From positions 1 to 23,070 of the forward strand of contig JAVBTI010000085.1 in the NCBI GenBank assembly GCA_031556255.1: a stretch of DNA of 23,070 nt, read 5' to 3'. The DNA is from JAIRQX01 sp031556255 (GTDB taxonomy: Bacteria; Chrysiogenota; Deferribacteres; Deferribacterales; JAISNW01). The position numbers were made by a program, and so were the translations under genes. Positions 1 through 6,442 of the stretch are shown here, piece after piece; position 1 is the first letter of the stretch; each line of letters begins with the position of its first letter. The notes beneath the pieces were generated by a model. That model saw only the letters and a program-made list of their open reading frames with translations, had not been told where the DNA came from and ran no database searches.

Positions 1-1206
1 CAGACTGTTCAGGTAATCCATCGTTTCATAATCCCAGCCGAACACAGCCGCCCCAGGATCGGGATATTTCAGGATCGGCGGGTAATCCTCTTTGCCGTAA
101 TACTGTTTGAACCCCAGTGACTTTGCTATGGAATCCATATAGAAAGAGCGCCGCGCGGAAGCCTGCATAAAAATAGTATCGTAGCCGTTCGCGCCCGCCG
201 CGCCACCCAAATTGCCGTTCGATTTAACCTCAAGGCCGAACCCCAGCGACGCGATCCCCTCCACCGGCGGAATGCCCGTAAGTATCGCCTGTATGCCGTC
301 GACCCTGCGTTTGTCCGGAGCGTAATGCCTTGTAAAGAGCGCACCGTCTTTGCTCAGGTTGTCAAAATTAGGGGTGGCGCCAAATTTGCTGCCCAACGCG
401 CCGATATAATATCCGCTCCAGCTTTCAAAAACCAGTATGACCACATTATACTGCCTCTCCCTCCCCGGATAGTTTTTAAGGAGGGGGTAGGGAGCGTTGT
501 AATCCAGCCCCATCAGGCTGAAAGCCTCTTTCTCTTCATACGAAACGGTGGTCTTATCCACACTGTATTTATATCTGTATGTTGTGAAAATACCGTTCAA
601 CACAAGGTTCCCCTGTACGTTCCCCCCATGAAAGCCGTCGATTATGCTTATGGGTTTGGCTGAAAAAGTGCCCCTGATAAATATAAAGCACAGTACGGCT
701 GCAAGCAGTATCTTCAGCCATATAAAGCGCTCCGGCCTGTCGGGCATAACAGTCAGTTTATACCAGCCGTAGCCGGCGGCGGCCAGGGCGCAAAAAATCA
801 CTATTAACGCGGGAATATACGATTTCGCTATGGCGAAGGCAAAATTCAGATCATGCCCCATAGTGTAAATCTCGTTGGCCAGGTGCCGGTTGGTATAGCC
901 GAAATATACAACGTCCGCCGCCAGAAACAGGCCGCAGCAAACGAATATTGCGAAGGCCGCCCACATCCAAAAACGCTTCCATATGGCGAATCTGACCGGC
1001 ATCATAAGCATCACGCAGACGGGACCCAGCGCAATGAAAAGCACGGCCGCGTCAAACCGTGCTCCCTGCACAAACGCCGTCACAATATCCATAAAACCAA
1101 GGGAACTGAAAAAGTCATGGTACTTTATATACATTGCCAGCCGCGCCATGGCAAACACCGCAAACCCGGCAAGCGCCGTGATCAAAGCAACCGTGGATCT
1201 TTTCAT
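1..1206 (-). CDS. LtaS/sulfatase-family membrane enzyme, N-terminal 402 residues (C-terminus outside window)
   Basis: Partial gene whose 3' end lies beyond base 1. Translation from ATG at 1206 opens MKRSTVALITALAGF and gives several hydrophobic segments in the first ~190 residues, then an extracytoplasmic alkaline-phosphatase-superfamily domain starting near NVVILVFESWSGYY. This is the layout of lipoteichoic-acid-synthase-like phosphoglycerol or phosphoethanolamine transferases, which act on envelope glycans or lipids on the periplasmic face. Glu261 in VFESW matches the family's metal-binding Glu. The nucleophile region reads YAPDKRRVDGIQAILTGIPP; relatives usually have Ser or Thr where this protein has Arg301 (codon AGG, 306-304), so the active site is questionable. 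The start is 3 bases after the stop of the cation transporter gene, implying translational coupling. The C-terminal Asp-His metal ligands cannot be checked here. Family assignment is firm; substrate is unknown. Confidence 0.85.
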   Translation of the reverse strand, partial: MKRSTVALITALAGFAVFAMARLAMYIKYHDFFSSLGFMDIVTAFVQGARFDAAVLFIALGPVCVMLMMPVRFAIWKRFWMWAAFAIFVCCGLFLAADVVYFGYTNRHLANEIYTMGHDLNFAFAIAKSYIPALIVIFCALAAAGYGWYKLTVMPDRPERFIWLKILLAAVLCFIFIRGTFSAKPISIIDGFHGGNVQGNLVLNGIFTTYRYKYSVDKTTVSYEEKEAFSLMGLDYNAPYPLLKNYPGRERQYNVVILVFESWSGYYIGALGSKFGATPNFDNLSKDGALFTRHYAPDKRRVDGIQAILTGIPPVEGIASLGFGLEVKSNGNLGGAAGANGYDTIFMQASARRSFYMDSIAKSLGFKQYYGKEDYPPILKYPDPGAAVFGWDYETMDYLNSL

Positions 1207-1209
1207 ACT

Positions 1210-2184
1210 CTATTTTTCCCCCGCATCCCCGTCCAGCACCACTCCGTTGTCGTGTAGAAGTTTCAGCACATCTTCCCTGTTGCATTTGGAAGTGGTGCAT
1301 ACGCCTTCACACGGTTCCGGATGGATTGTAATATCCACCCCTTTATGGCCTTTGGGCATCTTTTTTTCAATCAGGTCGCACAGAGCGTGCGCCTCCTGCA
1401 AAGTAAGATCGCTGCACAGCGTCAGATGGACGTCCGCGAATATCTTCATACCGTCCGTACGTGTGCGCAGGTGATGGTAGTCCTGCTGGTAAGGTGCAAA
1501 CTCCTGCAGAACGTTTTCGATTTCCTTCAGTTGTTCATCGGATATTTTACTGTCGAGCATTATCTTGAACGCCGACATGTGCAGTCTTATCGCGGAAACC
1601 ATGATGTAAACAGCCAGAACTCCCGCCACCATAGGATCTATCCACCAGACACCGGTGAACTTCACCAGTATGATAGTTAAAAGCACGCCGCTGTTCGACA
1701 AAAGGTCTATCGAATAGTGCGCTGCGTCTGCCTCCAGCGCGGGGGAACCTTCGCGCTGCGCCACCCTTTTGAGCATGGTGGTTATAAACAGGCTCACGGC
1801 GATGGCCAGCGCCATAACCGCAGCGGTGGTTATATCCACAAAAGGCAGTTCCGGGGTTCTGACCCTCTCAGCCGCCTTGTAAATCATGAAACCGCCGGTG
1901 GCAAAAATGACAACAGACTGCAGAAACGAGGCATACGCTTCCAGCTTACCGTGCCCGAAAGGGTGTTCGCTGTCCGGCGGCTCGTCAGCCTTGCGGATCA
2001 TTATATAATTTATGGAAGACGACAACACATCCAGCAGGGAATCAAGCGCGGAGGTGAGCACCGCCAGCGAGCCGCTCACCAGCCCCACCAGCGCCTTGGA
2101 CAGCGCAAGAAGCAGCGCCAGCCCGATAGCTATCTTCGGGGCGAGGAACTTGGATATAAGATGTTTACTTTTTGTCCTGCTCAG
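1210..2184 (-). CDS. Cation diffusion facilitator family transporter (FieF-like), probable CTG start
   Basis: Inner-membrane divalent metal/proton antiporter of the CDF family, exporting Zn, Fe or similar metals from the cytoplasm. With the chosen start the protein has 324 residues. Visible motifs match E. coli FieF/YiiP: TSALDSLLD gives Asp48 and Asp52, HPFGHGKLEA lies at ~74-83, and HYSID gives His156 and Asp160, the four transport-site ligands. A cytoplasmic CTD with the usual DGMKIFADVHLTL pattern follows, then a short Cys-containing tail (CEGVCTTSKCNRED) that is not typical. The first ATG/GTG/TTG in frame is GTG 2088, which would delete most of TM1; CTG at 2184 has AGGGAG seven bases upstream and restores a full TM1 (APKIAIGLALLLALSKALVG). 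That start overlaps the end of the upstream membrane-protein gene by 20 bases. Metal specificity cannot be told. Confidence 0.88.
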   Translation of the reverse strand: MSRTKSKHLISKFLAPKIAIGLALLLALSKALVGLVSGSLAVLTSALDSLLDVLSSSINYIMIRKADEPPDSEHPFGHGKLEAYASFLQSVVIFATGGFMIYKAAERVRTPELPFVDITTAAVMALAIAVSLFITTMLKRVAQREGSPALEADAAHYSIDLLSNSGVLLTIILVKFTGVWWIDPMVAGVLAVYIMVSAIRLHMSAFKIMLDSKISDEQLKEIENVLQEFAPYQQDYHHLRTRTDGMKIFADVHLTLCSDLTLQEAHALCDLIEKKMPKGHKGVDITIHPEPCEGVCTTSKCNREDVLKLLHDNGVVLDGDAGEK

Positions 2185-3079
2185 TTTCGTTCTCCCTGAC
2201 CGGATTTTTATATATGCTGATAAATCCCAGCACCGCCACAGCCACGTTCAAAAACTGCTGCATGAAGATCAATATATACAGCAGCACCCGCACAAGCATC
2301 ACAATCCGCCAGCGGTTCATATAATATCTTATTATATCAAACCCCCGCATAAAGTACAAGCTGCCCGTTATAACAAGCCCGTTCCAGCCGGCCTTCTCCA
2401 TTCCCAGACGGGGAATCACCAGGCAAAGCCCGGAAAGTATCACTGCGGCCAGCAAAAAATCTGGCAGCGGCAGAATATCAGCCGGCCGGATATTATAAAA
2501 CACTTTTTCCGTGGCGTAAGTCACAAAGGCCACCGAAACATACATGAAAGCGGGCGCCAGCGCAATGAACGAAGCGGCTATCGCCGCACGCTGATTATAG
2601 TAAAAAGCGAAGGTGTCTCCCATCTGCGCTTTGCCGGCATCAATACCCCCTATCGGGGCCGCCGCCTGCTCTATAAGTTTAACTATCAGATCTTCCAGCC
2701 CTGAGCGGATTGCCGGCATAAAAAGCAACACTGCCGCCGTAATAACCACCGCAGGTATGGGCGAAAGAAGAACCGCCTTCCATGAATACGGCCTCCCGCC
2801 CCTGTGGAAAAAGATAAGCGCCAGCCCGGGCAGTATGGCTGTGCCGATGAAAAAAGCCGTCAACGGAAGCGACACCATAGCCGCCCCTAAAGCAAAAATG
2901 CCTGCAAGCAGCAGGTACGAAAGACGGCCGCCCCTGTTTGACGCCGCAAAACACAGGAATATGTAGGGTGCGAAAATCCCCGCGAGCGACGCGAACTGAA
3001 ACGCGAAAAGATAAACGGCGTATATGACCATCAATGCCATATACAGCAGGTACTGGTTTTTAAAATTTATTGTTTGCAT
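2165..3079 (-). CDS. DUF2232/YybS-like polytopic membrane protein
   Basis: A 304-residue, very hydrophobic protein with about eight membrane segments, starting MQTINFKNQYLLYMAL and ending in a charged tail (ENETEQDKK). Length, topology and location directly after rpsF-ssb-rpsR match DUF2232 (YybS) proteins, which sit in this ribosomal cluster in many bacteria; their biochemical role is unknown. I chose ATG 3079 rather than an in-frame GTG at 3124 because the GTG lies inside the stem of the terminator that follows rpsR. The Shine-Dalgarno match is weak (AGGG about 12 bases upstream). It may therefore depend on read-through past that terminator. The 3' end overlaps the probable start of the cation transporter. 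The family call rests on hydrophobic pattern and synteny, not on a recognised catalytic motif. Confidence 0.75.
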   Translation of the reverse strand: MQTINFKNQYLLYMALMVIYAVYLFAFQFASLAGIFAPYIFLCFAASNRGGRLSYLLLAGIFALGAAMVSLPLTAFFIGTAILPGLALIFFHRGGRPYSWKAVLLSPIPAVVITAAVLLFMPAIRSGLEDLIVKLIEQAAAPIGGIDAGKAQMGDTFAFYYNQRAAIAASFIALAPAFMYVSVAFVTYATEKVFYNIRPADILPLPDFLLAAVILSGLCLVIPRLGMEKAGWNGLVITGSLYFMRGFDIIRYYMNRWRIVMLVRVLLYILIFMQQFLNVAVAVLGFISIYKNPVRENETEQDKK

Positions 3080-3111
3080 ACTGAGGTCTGACCCTAAAGT
3101 GCCTTTAAAGC

Positions 3112-3140
3112 AAAAAACCCCCACCTGTCAGAGTGAGGGC
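3112..3140 (-). terminator. Intrinsic terminator after rpsR
   Basis: On the minus strand a 7-bp stem (CCCTCAC pairing with GTGGGGG, one G-T wobble) with an 8-base loop is followed at once by six T residues. It lies about 30 bases past the rpsR stop. It should end most transcripts of the rpsF-ssb-rpsR operon and leaves the downstream DUF2232-like gene dependent on read-through or a weak local promoter. Confidence 0.8.
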
Positions 3141-3166
3141 ATTTTCGCAATATTAACAGGACGCGG

Positions 3167-3397
3167 TTACTGCCCCATGCTGAAAGGCACGAGAGCAATG
3201 ACCCTTGCCGTTTTAACCGCAGTGGCCAGGTGGCGCTGATGTTTGGCGCAGGTGCCCGTCATACGGCGGGGCATGATTTTACCCCTTTCGGTTATAAACT
3301 GGCGCAGAAGGCGCGCGTCTTTGTAGTCGATATCAATTTTGTCCGTGCAGAAACGGCACACTTTTTTCTTTTGAAAACGTTTTTTTATCATAGACAT
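3167..3397 (-). CDS. rpsR: 30S ribosomal protein S18
   Basis: A 76-residue ribosomal protein S18, which binds with S6 to the platform of the 30S subunit. The conserved core is plain: KVCRFCTDK, YKDARLLRQFITERGKI, PRRMTGTCAKHQRHL and a C-terminal IALVPF. It keeps Cys14, Cys17, Cys50 and His53, the zinc-binding (C+) form of S18 rather than the Cys-less form. The start at ATG 3397 has GGAG six bases upstream; a second Met two codons later is less well placed. It follows ssb by 9 bases as the third gene of the rpsF-ssb-rpsR operon. rplI, which often ends this operon, is not downstream within the window. Confidence 0.97.
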   Translation of the reverse strand: MSMIKKRFQKKKVCRFCTDKIDIDYKDARLLRQFITERGKIMPRRMTGTCAKHQRHLATAVKTARVIALVPFSMGQ

Positions 3398-3406
3398 AGT
3401 ATTCTC

Positions 3407-3826
3407 CTAGAATGGTATATCGTCATCATCCATCTGGTCTGAGGGCGAGTTGAACCCGCCGCCGGAGTCGCTGCCCCGGTTTTGGCCCTCGTCGGAACGA
3501 TCTCTGCGGCCGCCCAGAAGCTGAAAGTTCTCCACGATAATCTCGTGCTTGGATCTCTTCTGCCCGCTGTTCGGGTCTTCCCACGAACTCTGGCTTAGCC
3601 GGCCGTCCACCAGCAGCGGAGTGCCCTTTGTAGCATACGCTTCCAGGGTTTCCGCCTGCTTGCCGAACACGACAATATCAATAAACATAACTTCTTCTTT
3701 ATCTTTATATTTTCTGTTCACGGCAAGCGCAGTCCGCGCCACGGGCAAATTGCTGCCGGGAGTGTGCCGCAGCTCGGGGTTGCGCACCACGTTGCCCATC
3801 ATAATGACTTTGTTGTAAGAAGCCAT
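3407..3826 (-). CDS. ssb: Single-stranded DNA-binding protein
   Basis: A 139-residue SSB that coats single-stranded DNA during replication, repair and recombination. The N-terminal OB fold (about residues 1-105) is recognisable from MASYNKVIMMGNVVRNPEL, RTALAVNRK and FGKQAETLEAYATKGTPLLVDGRL. A short Gly/Ser/Asn/Asp-rich linker follows, and the protein ends in the acidic protein-interaction tip MDDDDIPF, which recruits partner enzymes. GGAGGG lies four bases before the ATG. It sits between rpsF and rpsR, the commonest bacterial arrangement, so its expression is tied to ribosomal protein synthesis. Length and tail are complete. Confidence 0.97.
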   Translation of the reverse strand: MASYNKVIMMGNVVRNPELRHTPGSNLPVARTALAVNRKYKDKEEVMFIDIVVFGKQAETLEAYATKGTPLLVDGRLSQSSWEDPNSGQKRSKHEIIVENFQLLGGRRDRSDEGQNRGSDSGGGFNSPSDQMDDDDIPF

Positions 3827-3850
3827 GTTGCCCTCCGTTAAAATCGGCGG

Positions 3851-4297
3851 TTATTTCTCTTCCGCCGGGAATATATCTTCCATATCCGCCGGCTCTTCGC
3901 TTTCCGCGTCGGCAAATTCGACGTCCATCATGTCCGTCTGGTCTTCCTGCTTCCTGCTGGGCCTGCGCTCACGTTTAACAGGGTCTTTGCGGGGCTTCAG
4001 CTTAAACTTCTTCTCGTCGATCATCACAACCACATAGCGCAGCACATCTTCGTTGAATTTGTAGCGTTTTTCCAGTTCATCCACATAATCTGTGGCGGCT
4101 TTGAACTGGATCAGAGTGTAAATGCCTTCGCTGAAATTTTTGATTTTGTAGGCGAGAGTCAGTTTGCCCCAGGGCTCCACGGCGAGTATTTCGCCACCGT
4201 TTTTAGTGATGTTTTCTTTGTAAAATTCGATATGCCCGCTTTGAGCATCCGCGCCCAGATCAGGTTTCATTACAAAGACGGTTTCATAAGTTCTCAA
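3851..4297 (-). CDS. rpsF: 30S ribosomal protein S6 with acidic C-terminal extension
   Basis: A 148-residue ribosomal protein S6, the S18 partner in the 30S platform. Residues 1-95 carry the family fold: MRTYETVFVMKPDL, WGKLTLAYKIKNFSEGIYTL, and KFNEDVLRYVVVMID. Beyond it is a basic stretch (KLKPRKDPVKRERRPSRK) and a strongly acidic tail rich in Asp and Glu, longer than in many S6 proteins. The start is TTG at 4297, supported by AAGGAGG seven bases upstream and by the conserved RTYE opening. It is the first gene of the operon, and its ~65-base leader may carry an S6:S18 autoregulatory RNA element (see the regulatory entry). Confidence 0.96.
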   Translation of the reverse strand: MRTYETVFVMKPDLGADAQSGHIEFYKENITKNGGEILAVEPWGKLTLAYKIKNFSEGIYTLIQFKAATDYVDELEKRYKFNEDVLRYVVVMIDEKKFKLKPRKDPVKRERRPSRKQEDQTDMMDVEFADAESEEPADMEDIFPAEEK

Positions 4298-4361
4298 GAT
4301 TTATCCTCCTTATGGTTTTTTAGCCGCGTCCTCGAGAAAACGCAGCAAGGCGGACGAGTGT
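4298..4361 (-). promoter_or_regulatory. rpsF leader, possible S6:S18-binding RNA element
   Basis: Transcribed leader between the predicted promoter and the TTG of rpsF. Read on the minus strand it contains CGTCC (4356-4352) able to pair with GGACG (4331-4327), and the 5' arm includes a CCG trinucleotide. A CCG in a bulged hairpin is the hallmark of the S6:S18 autoregulatory motif known in many rpsF leaders. The pairing here is short, so this is suggestive only. Confidence 0.3.
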
Positions 4362-4388
4362 TTTATCAAAAAACAACGGCAAAGTCAA
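4362..4388 (-). promoter_or_regulatory. Predicted sigma-70-type promoter of rpsF-ssb-rpsR
   Basis: On the minus strand TTGACT (4388-4383) stands 15 bases from GATAAA (4367-4362); shifting the -10 box by one or two bases gives spacers of 16-17 with weaker boxes. It begins just after the tonB stop codon, where a new operon start is expected. Confidence 0.5.
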
Positions 4389-4395
4389 CTAAATT

Positions 4396-5292
4396 CTACC
4401 TTACCTTCAGCGTAATCTTTATCTCCGCCGAATCAGATTCATTATAAAGCACAGCGCTGAAACGCATCTTGCGGACAAAGTCCCTCAGCATAAGGTCTAT
4501 ATCCCCGGGTACCGGAGGCACCTCAATATCATAGGTGGTCCCGTTTTTGTCTATCTTGAAAAGCACTGTGACGGTCGTGTTATTGGACAGTTTAAAATCG
4601 CCCAGCATCGGAGATGAGATGAACTTACGCCCTTTGCCCGTGAAAGAGAGGCTGTACTGCATCCTGTCCCCCACAAAGGTCGGCACGGTGTGGATATCCA
4701 CCTTTCCGTCCAGTTCTTCTTTTACAGGGGGTGCCGGGGCGGCCGCAGCTTCAGCCCAATCCTCTTCCGCCGGGGAGGCGGGCCTGGCACCGGAAGAATC
4801 AGTGTTCATATGCTCATCTGCGATTATCGGGGATTTTTCCTCAGGTTTGCTGAAAGTTTCCTCACCCTTTTCCGGGAGCTGTTCCGCAGGCGTTGCGGGA
4901 ACCTCCACAGGCTTCGGCTCCTCCGGTTTGGGTTCTGCGGATCTGGGCACAGGTTCAGGCTTGGGCTCTACAGGTTTTGTGGAGGGCTCAGCAGGCTTCG
5001 GATCGGCTGGTTTCGGTTTAGGTTCAGCGGGTTTTGGCGCCGGCTTCGGCTTTTCCTGCGGCGGTTTGGGCTGCGCCGGTTTCTGCTCCGCGGCGGCCGA
5101 TTTGGCCGATTCCATACGAGAGGCCGGTTTCTCCGGCGCGGTGACGACCTTGGGCACTGTGCGCTCCACAGGCTCAATTGAAACAACGGTAACTGTCCGC
5201 CGTTCCGGCATTTTGAACACCTGAGGCATAACCAGAAACAGGAACAGGTGTAAAACTACCGCCAGAAACAGAAAAATGAGTTTGATACGCAT
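4396..5292 (-). CDS. tonB: TonB-family energy transducer
   Basis: A 298-residue TonB-type protein that would carry proton-motive energy from ExbB/ExbD across the periplasm to outer-membrane partners. Residues 5-22 form an N-terminal membrane anchor with His15 inside it (AVVLHLFLFL), matching the functional His of TonB anchors. Residues ~70-140 are a long Pro/Lys/Glu-rich spacer built from degenerate KPAEPKP-like units. The C-terminal ~95 residues resemble a TonB domain: VTVLFKIDKNG at ~241-251, then a helix-strand end. The sequence there is divergent and lacks the common YP motif, so TolA-like or other partner specificity is possible. It starts three bases after exbD and completes a TPR-exbB-exbD-tonB block. 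No TonB-dependent receptor gene lies in the window. Confidence 0.85.
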   Translation of the reverse strand: MRIKLIFLFLAVVLHLFLFLVMPQVFKMPERRTVTVVSIEPVERTVPKVVTAPEKPASRMESAKSAAAEQKPAQPKPPQEKPKPAPKPAEPKPKPADPKPAEPSTKPVEPKPEPVPRSAEPKPEEPKPVEVPATPAEQLPEKGEETFSKPEEKSPIIADEHMNTDSSGARPASPAEEDWAEAAAAPAPPVKEELDGKVDIHTVPTFVGDRMQYSLSFTGKGRKFISSPMLGDFKLSNNTTVTVLFKIDKNGTTYDIEVPPVPGDIDLMLRDFVRKMRFSAVLYNESDSAEIKITLKVR

Positions 5293-5295
5293 CTG

Positions 5296-5709
5296 CTACT
5301 TCTTAGCCGGCTCTTCCGTGGCTATGGCGAATTTTTCAAACCCGGCCAGTTTGCCCGCGTCTATCACCCGCACGACTATCCCGTGCAGGGAGTTGGTATC
5401 CGCCTCGATCACAAGAGTGGCCTCGGCGTTTGCATCGTGCGCCTGTTTGAGAATTCCGTCCAGATCTGCTTCCGCCACCTGTTTGTCACCCATGTATAGC
5501 TTGTTATCCTTGGTGACGGTGATTCTCACCATCTCCTTGCTTTTATTTTCAAGAGTGGTAGCCGCTTTGGGCAAATCCACCTTTATCGCTCCCGCATAGA
5601 AAAAGGTCGTGCTCACGGCGAAAAATATAAGCAGGATAAACACCACGTCCACAAGTGAGGTGGTATTTATAAACGGCGTCGAGCTTTTACTTGTTTTTCT
5701 GAATTTCAT
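5296..5709 (-). CDS. exbD: ExbD/TolR-family biopolymer transport protein
   Basis: A 137-residue inner-membrane protein with one N-terminal membrane helix and a periplasmic domain. The helix LVDVVFILLIFFAVSTTFF carries Asp21, equivalent to the proton-carrying Asp25 of E. coli ExbD. The periplasmic part has the family pattern KVDLPKA, ITVTKDNKLYMGDKQV and LVIEADTNSLHGIVVRVID. It pairs with the ExbB-like protein to form the proton-driven motor that energises TonB. Its start overlaps the end of exbB by 23 bases and its stop lies three bases before tonB, so the three genes must be co-translated. The adjacent tonB favours ExbD over TolR. Confidence 0.93.
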   Translation of the reverse strand: MKFRKTSKSSTPFINTTSLVDVVFILLIFFAVSTTFFYAGAIKVDLPKAATTLENKSKEMVRITVTKDNKLYMGDKQVAEADLDGILKQAHDANAEATLVIEADTNSLHGIVVRVIDAGKLAGFEKFAIATEEPAKK

Positions 5710-6313
5710 CGCCGTTCCCCGATATTATGGCCACTATTTCAGCGCTTTCTTTCTCCAGGACGGTAATTATGCTGTCGGAGCGAGTTTTAATAATATAGTA
5801 GAAAACCTGCGCGGGTATGGCCACTGAAAGACCCGCCGCTGTTGTCAGCAGGGCTACGGCTATACCGCCGGACAGTGCCTGGGGGTCGCCCACGCCGCCG
5901 CCGGACAGAACGCTGAAAAGTGTTATCATGCCGAACACCGTCCCAAGGAGGCCCAAAAGCGGTGACAAAGCGACGATGGTGGTCATAGCTTCCTGGAAAC
6001 GCCCGAGTCTGTCTGCTTCACGTTTGCCGGCGCTTTCGGCTATCTCCACAAGCTGCGGCCACGGCTGCGTCCGGTTTTGGATCATCTCGTAAGTGATACG
6101 CCCGACGGCCGTGTTGTTCTCCTTGCAGAGCGCTTCAGCTTCGCCGTAAGCTTTTCTGGACAGAAGCGACTTAATCATCTTTGTAAAACCCGCGGGAGCG
6201 AACTTCTCTTTTCTGAGCGTAAACATCCGCTCCATAAAGATGGCCAGCGAAATTACGGACAGCGCCAATATGGGATACATAAGTATCCCGCCTTTTTCAA
6301 TTATACCGAACAT
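5687..6313 (-). CDS. exbB: ExbB/TolQ/MotA-family proton channel protein
   Basis: A 208-residue inner-membrane protein of the MotA/TolQ/ExbB family. Three membrane segments are visible: residues ~10-26 (GILMYPILALSVISLAIFME), ~115-135 (IVALSPLLGLLGTVFGMI) and ~155-175 (LLTTAAGLSVAIPAQVFYY). The last two hold the conserved Thr residues lining the channel in this family. It forms the pentameric stator around ExbD. ATG 6313 has GGAG eight bases upstream. A 129-base structured spacer separates it from the TPR gene upstream, and it overlaps exbD downstream. Confidence 0.93.
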   Translation of the reverse strand: MFGIIEKGGILMYPILALSVISLAIFMERMFTLRKEKFAPAGFTKMIKSLLSRKAYGEAEALCKENNTAVGRITYEMIQNRTQPWPQLVEIAESAGKREADRLGRFQEAMTTIVALSPLLGLLGTVFGMITLFSVLSGGGVGDPQALSGGIAVALLTTAAGLSVAIPAQVFYYIIKTRSDSIITVLEKESAEIVAIISGNGDEIQKNK

Positions 6314-6442
6314 TTATGTTACTCCTTACTTATTAAGTGCGCATCCTTGCACATGTGCCATCCCTGGCACAGTTGCGCCCCGTCCCCGGAGAGAGGGTTC
6401 AAGGATCCGGAAGAAACCTTCTCCCCTAAAATACTGCAATCA
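6314..6442. repeat. Structured spacer between TPR gene and exbB
   Basis: No coding potential is seen. It holds a perfect 7-bp hairpin, TGTGCCA (6354-6360) and TGGCACA (6365-6371), enclosed by further pairing between GCGCA (6339-6343) and TGCGC (6374-6378). A second, imperfect stem lies around 6389-6425 (GGAGA...GGGTT against AACC...TCTCC). No T-run follows, so a classical terminator is unlikely; an RNA-processing or mRNA-stability element between co-transcribed genes is possible. Confidence 0.5.

Noticed and set aside
2012..2704. Plus-strand open frame of about 230 codons
   Set aside because: It lies opposite the membrane-protein and transporter genes, with a basic, His-rich antisense composition.
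3080..3124. GTG start for the DUF2232-like gene at 3124
   Set aside because: The codon lies in the terminator stem, and the added residues do not look like the family's N-terminus.
4535..5224. Long Gly/Phe-rich open frame on the plus strand
   Set aside because: It is the antisense shadow of the Pro-rich tonB spacer, and the codon pattern is that of the minus-strand gene.
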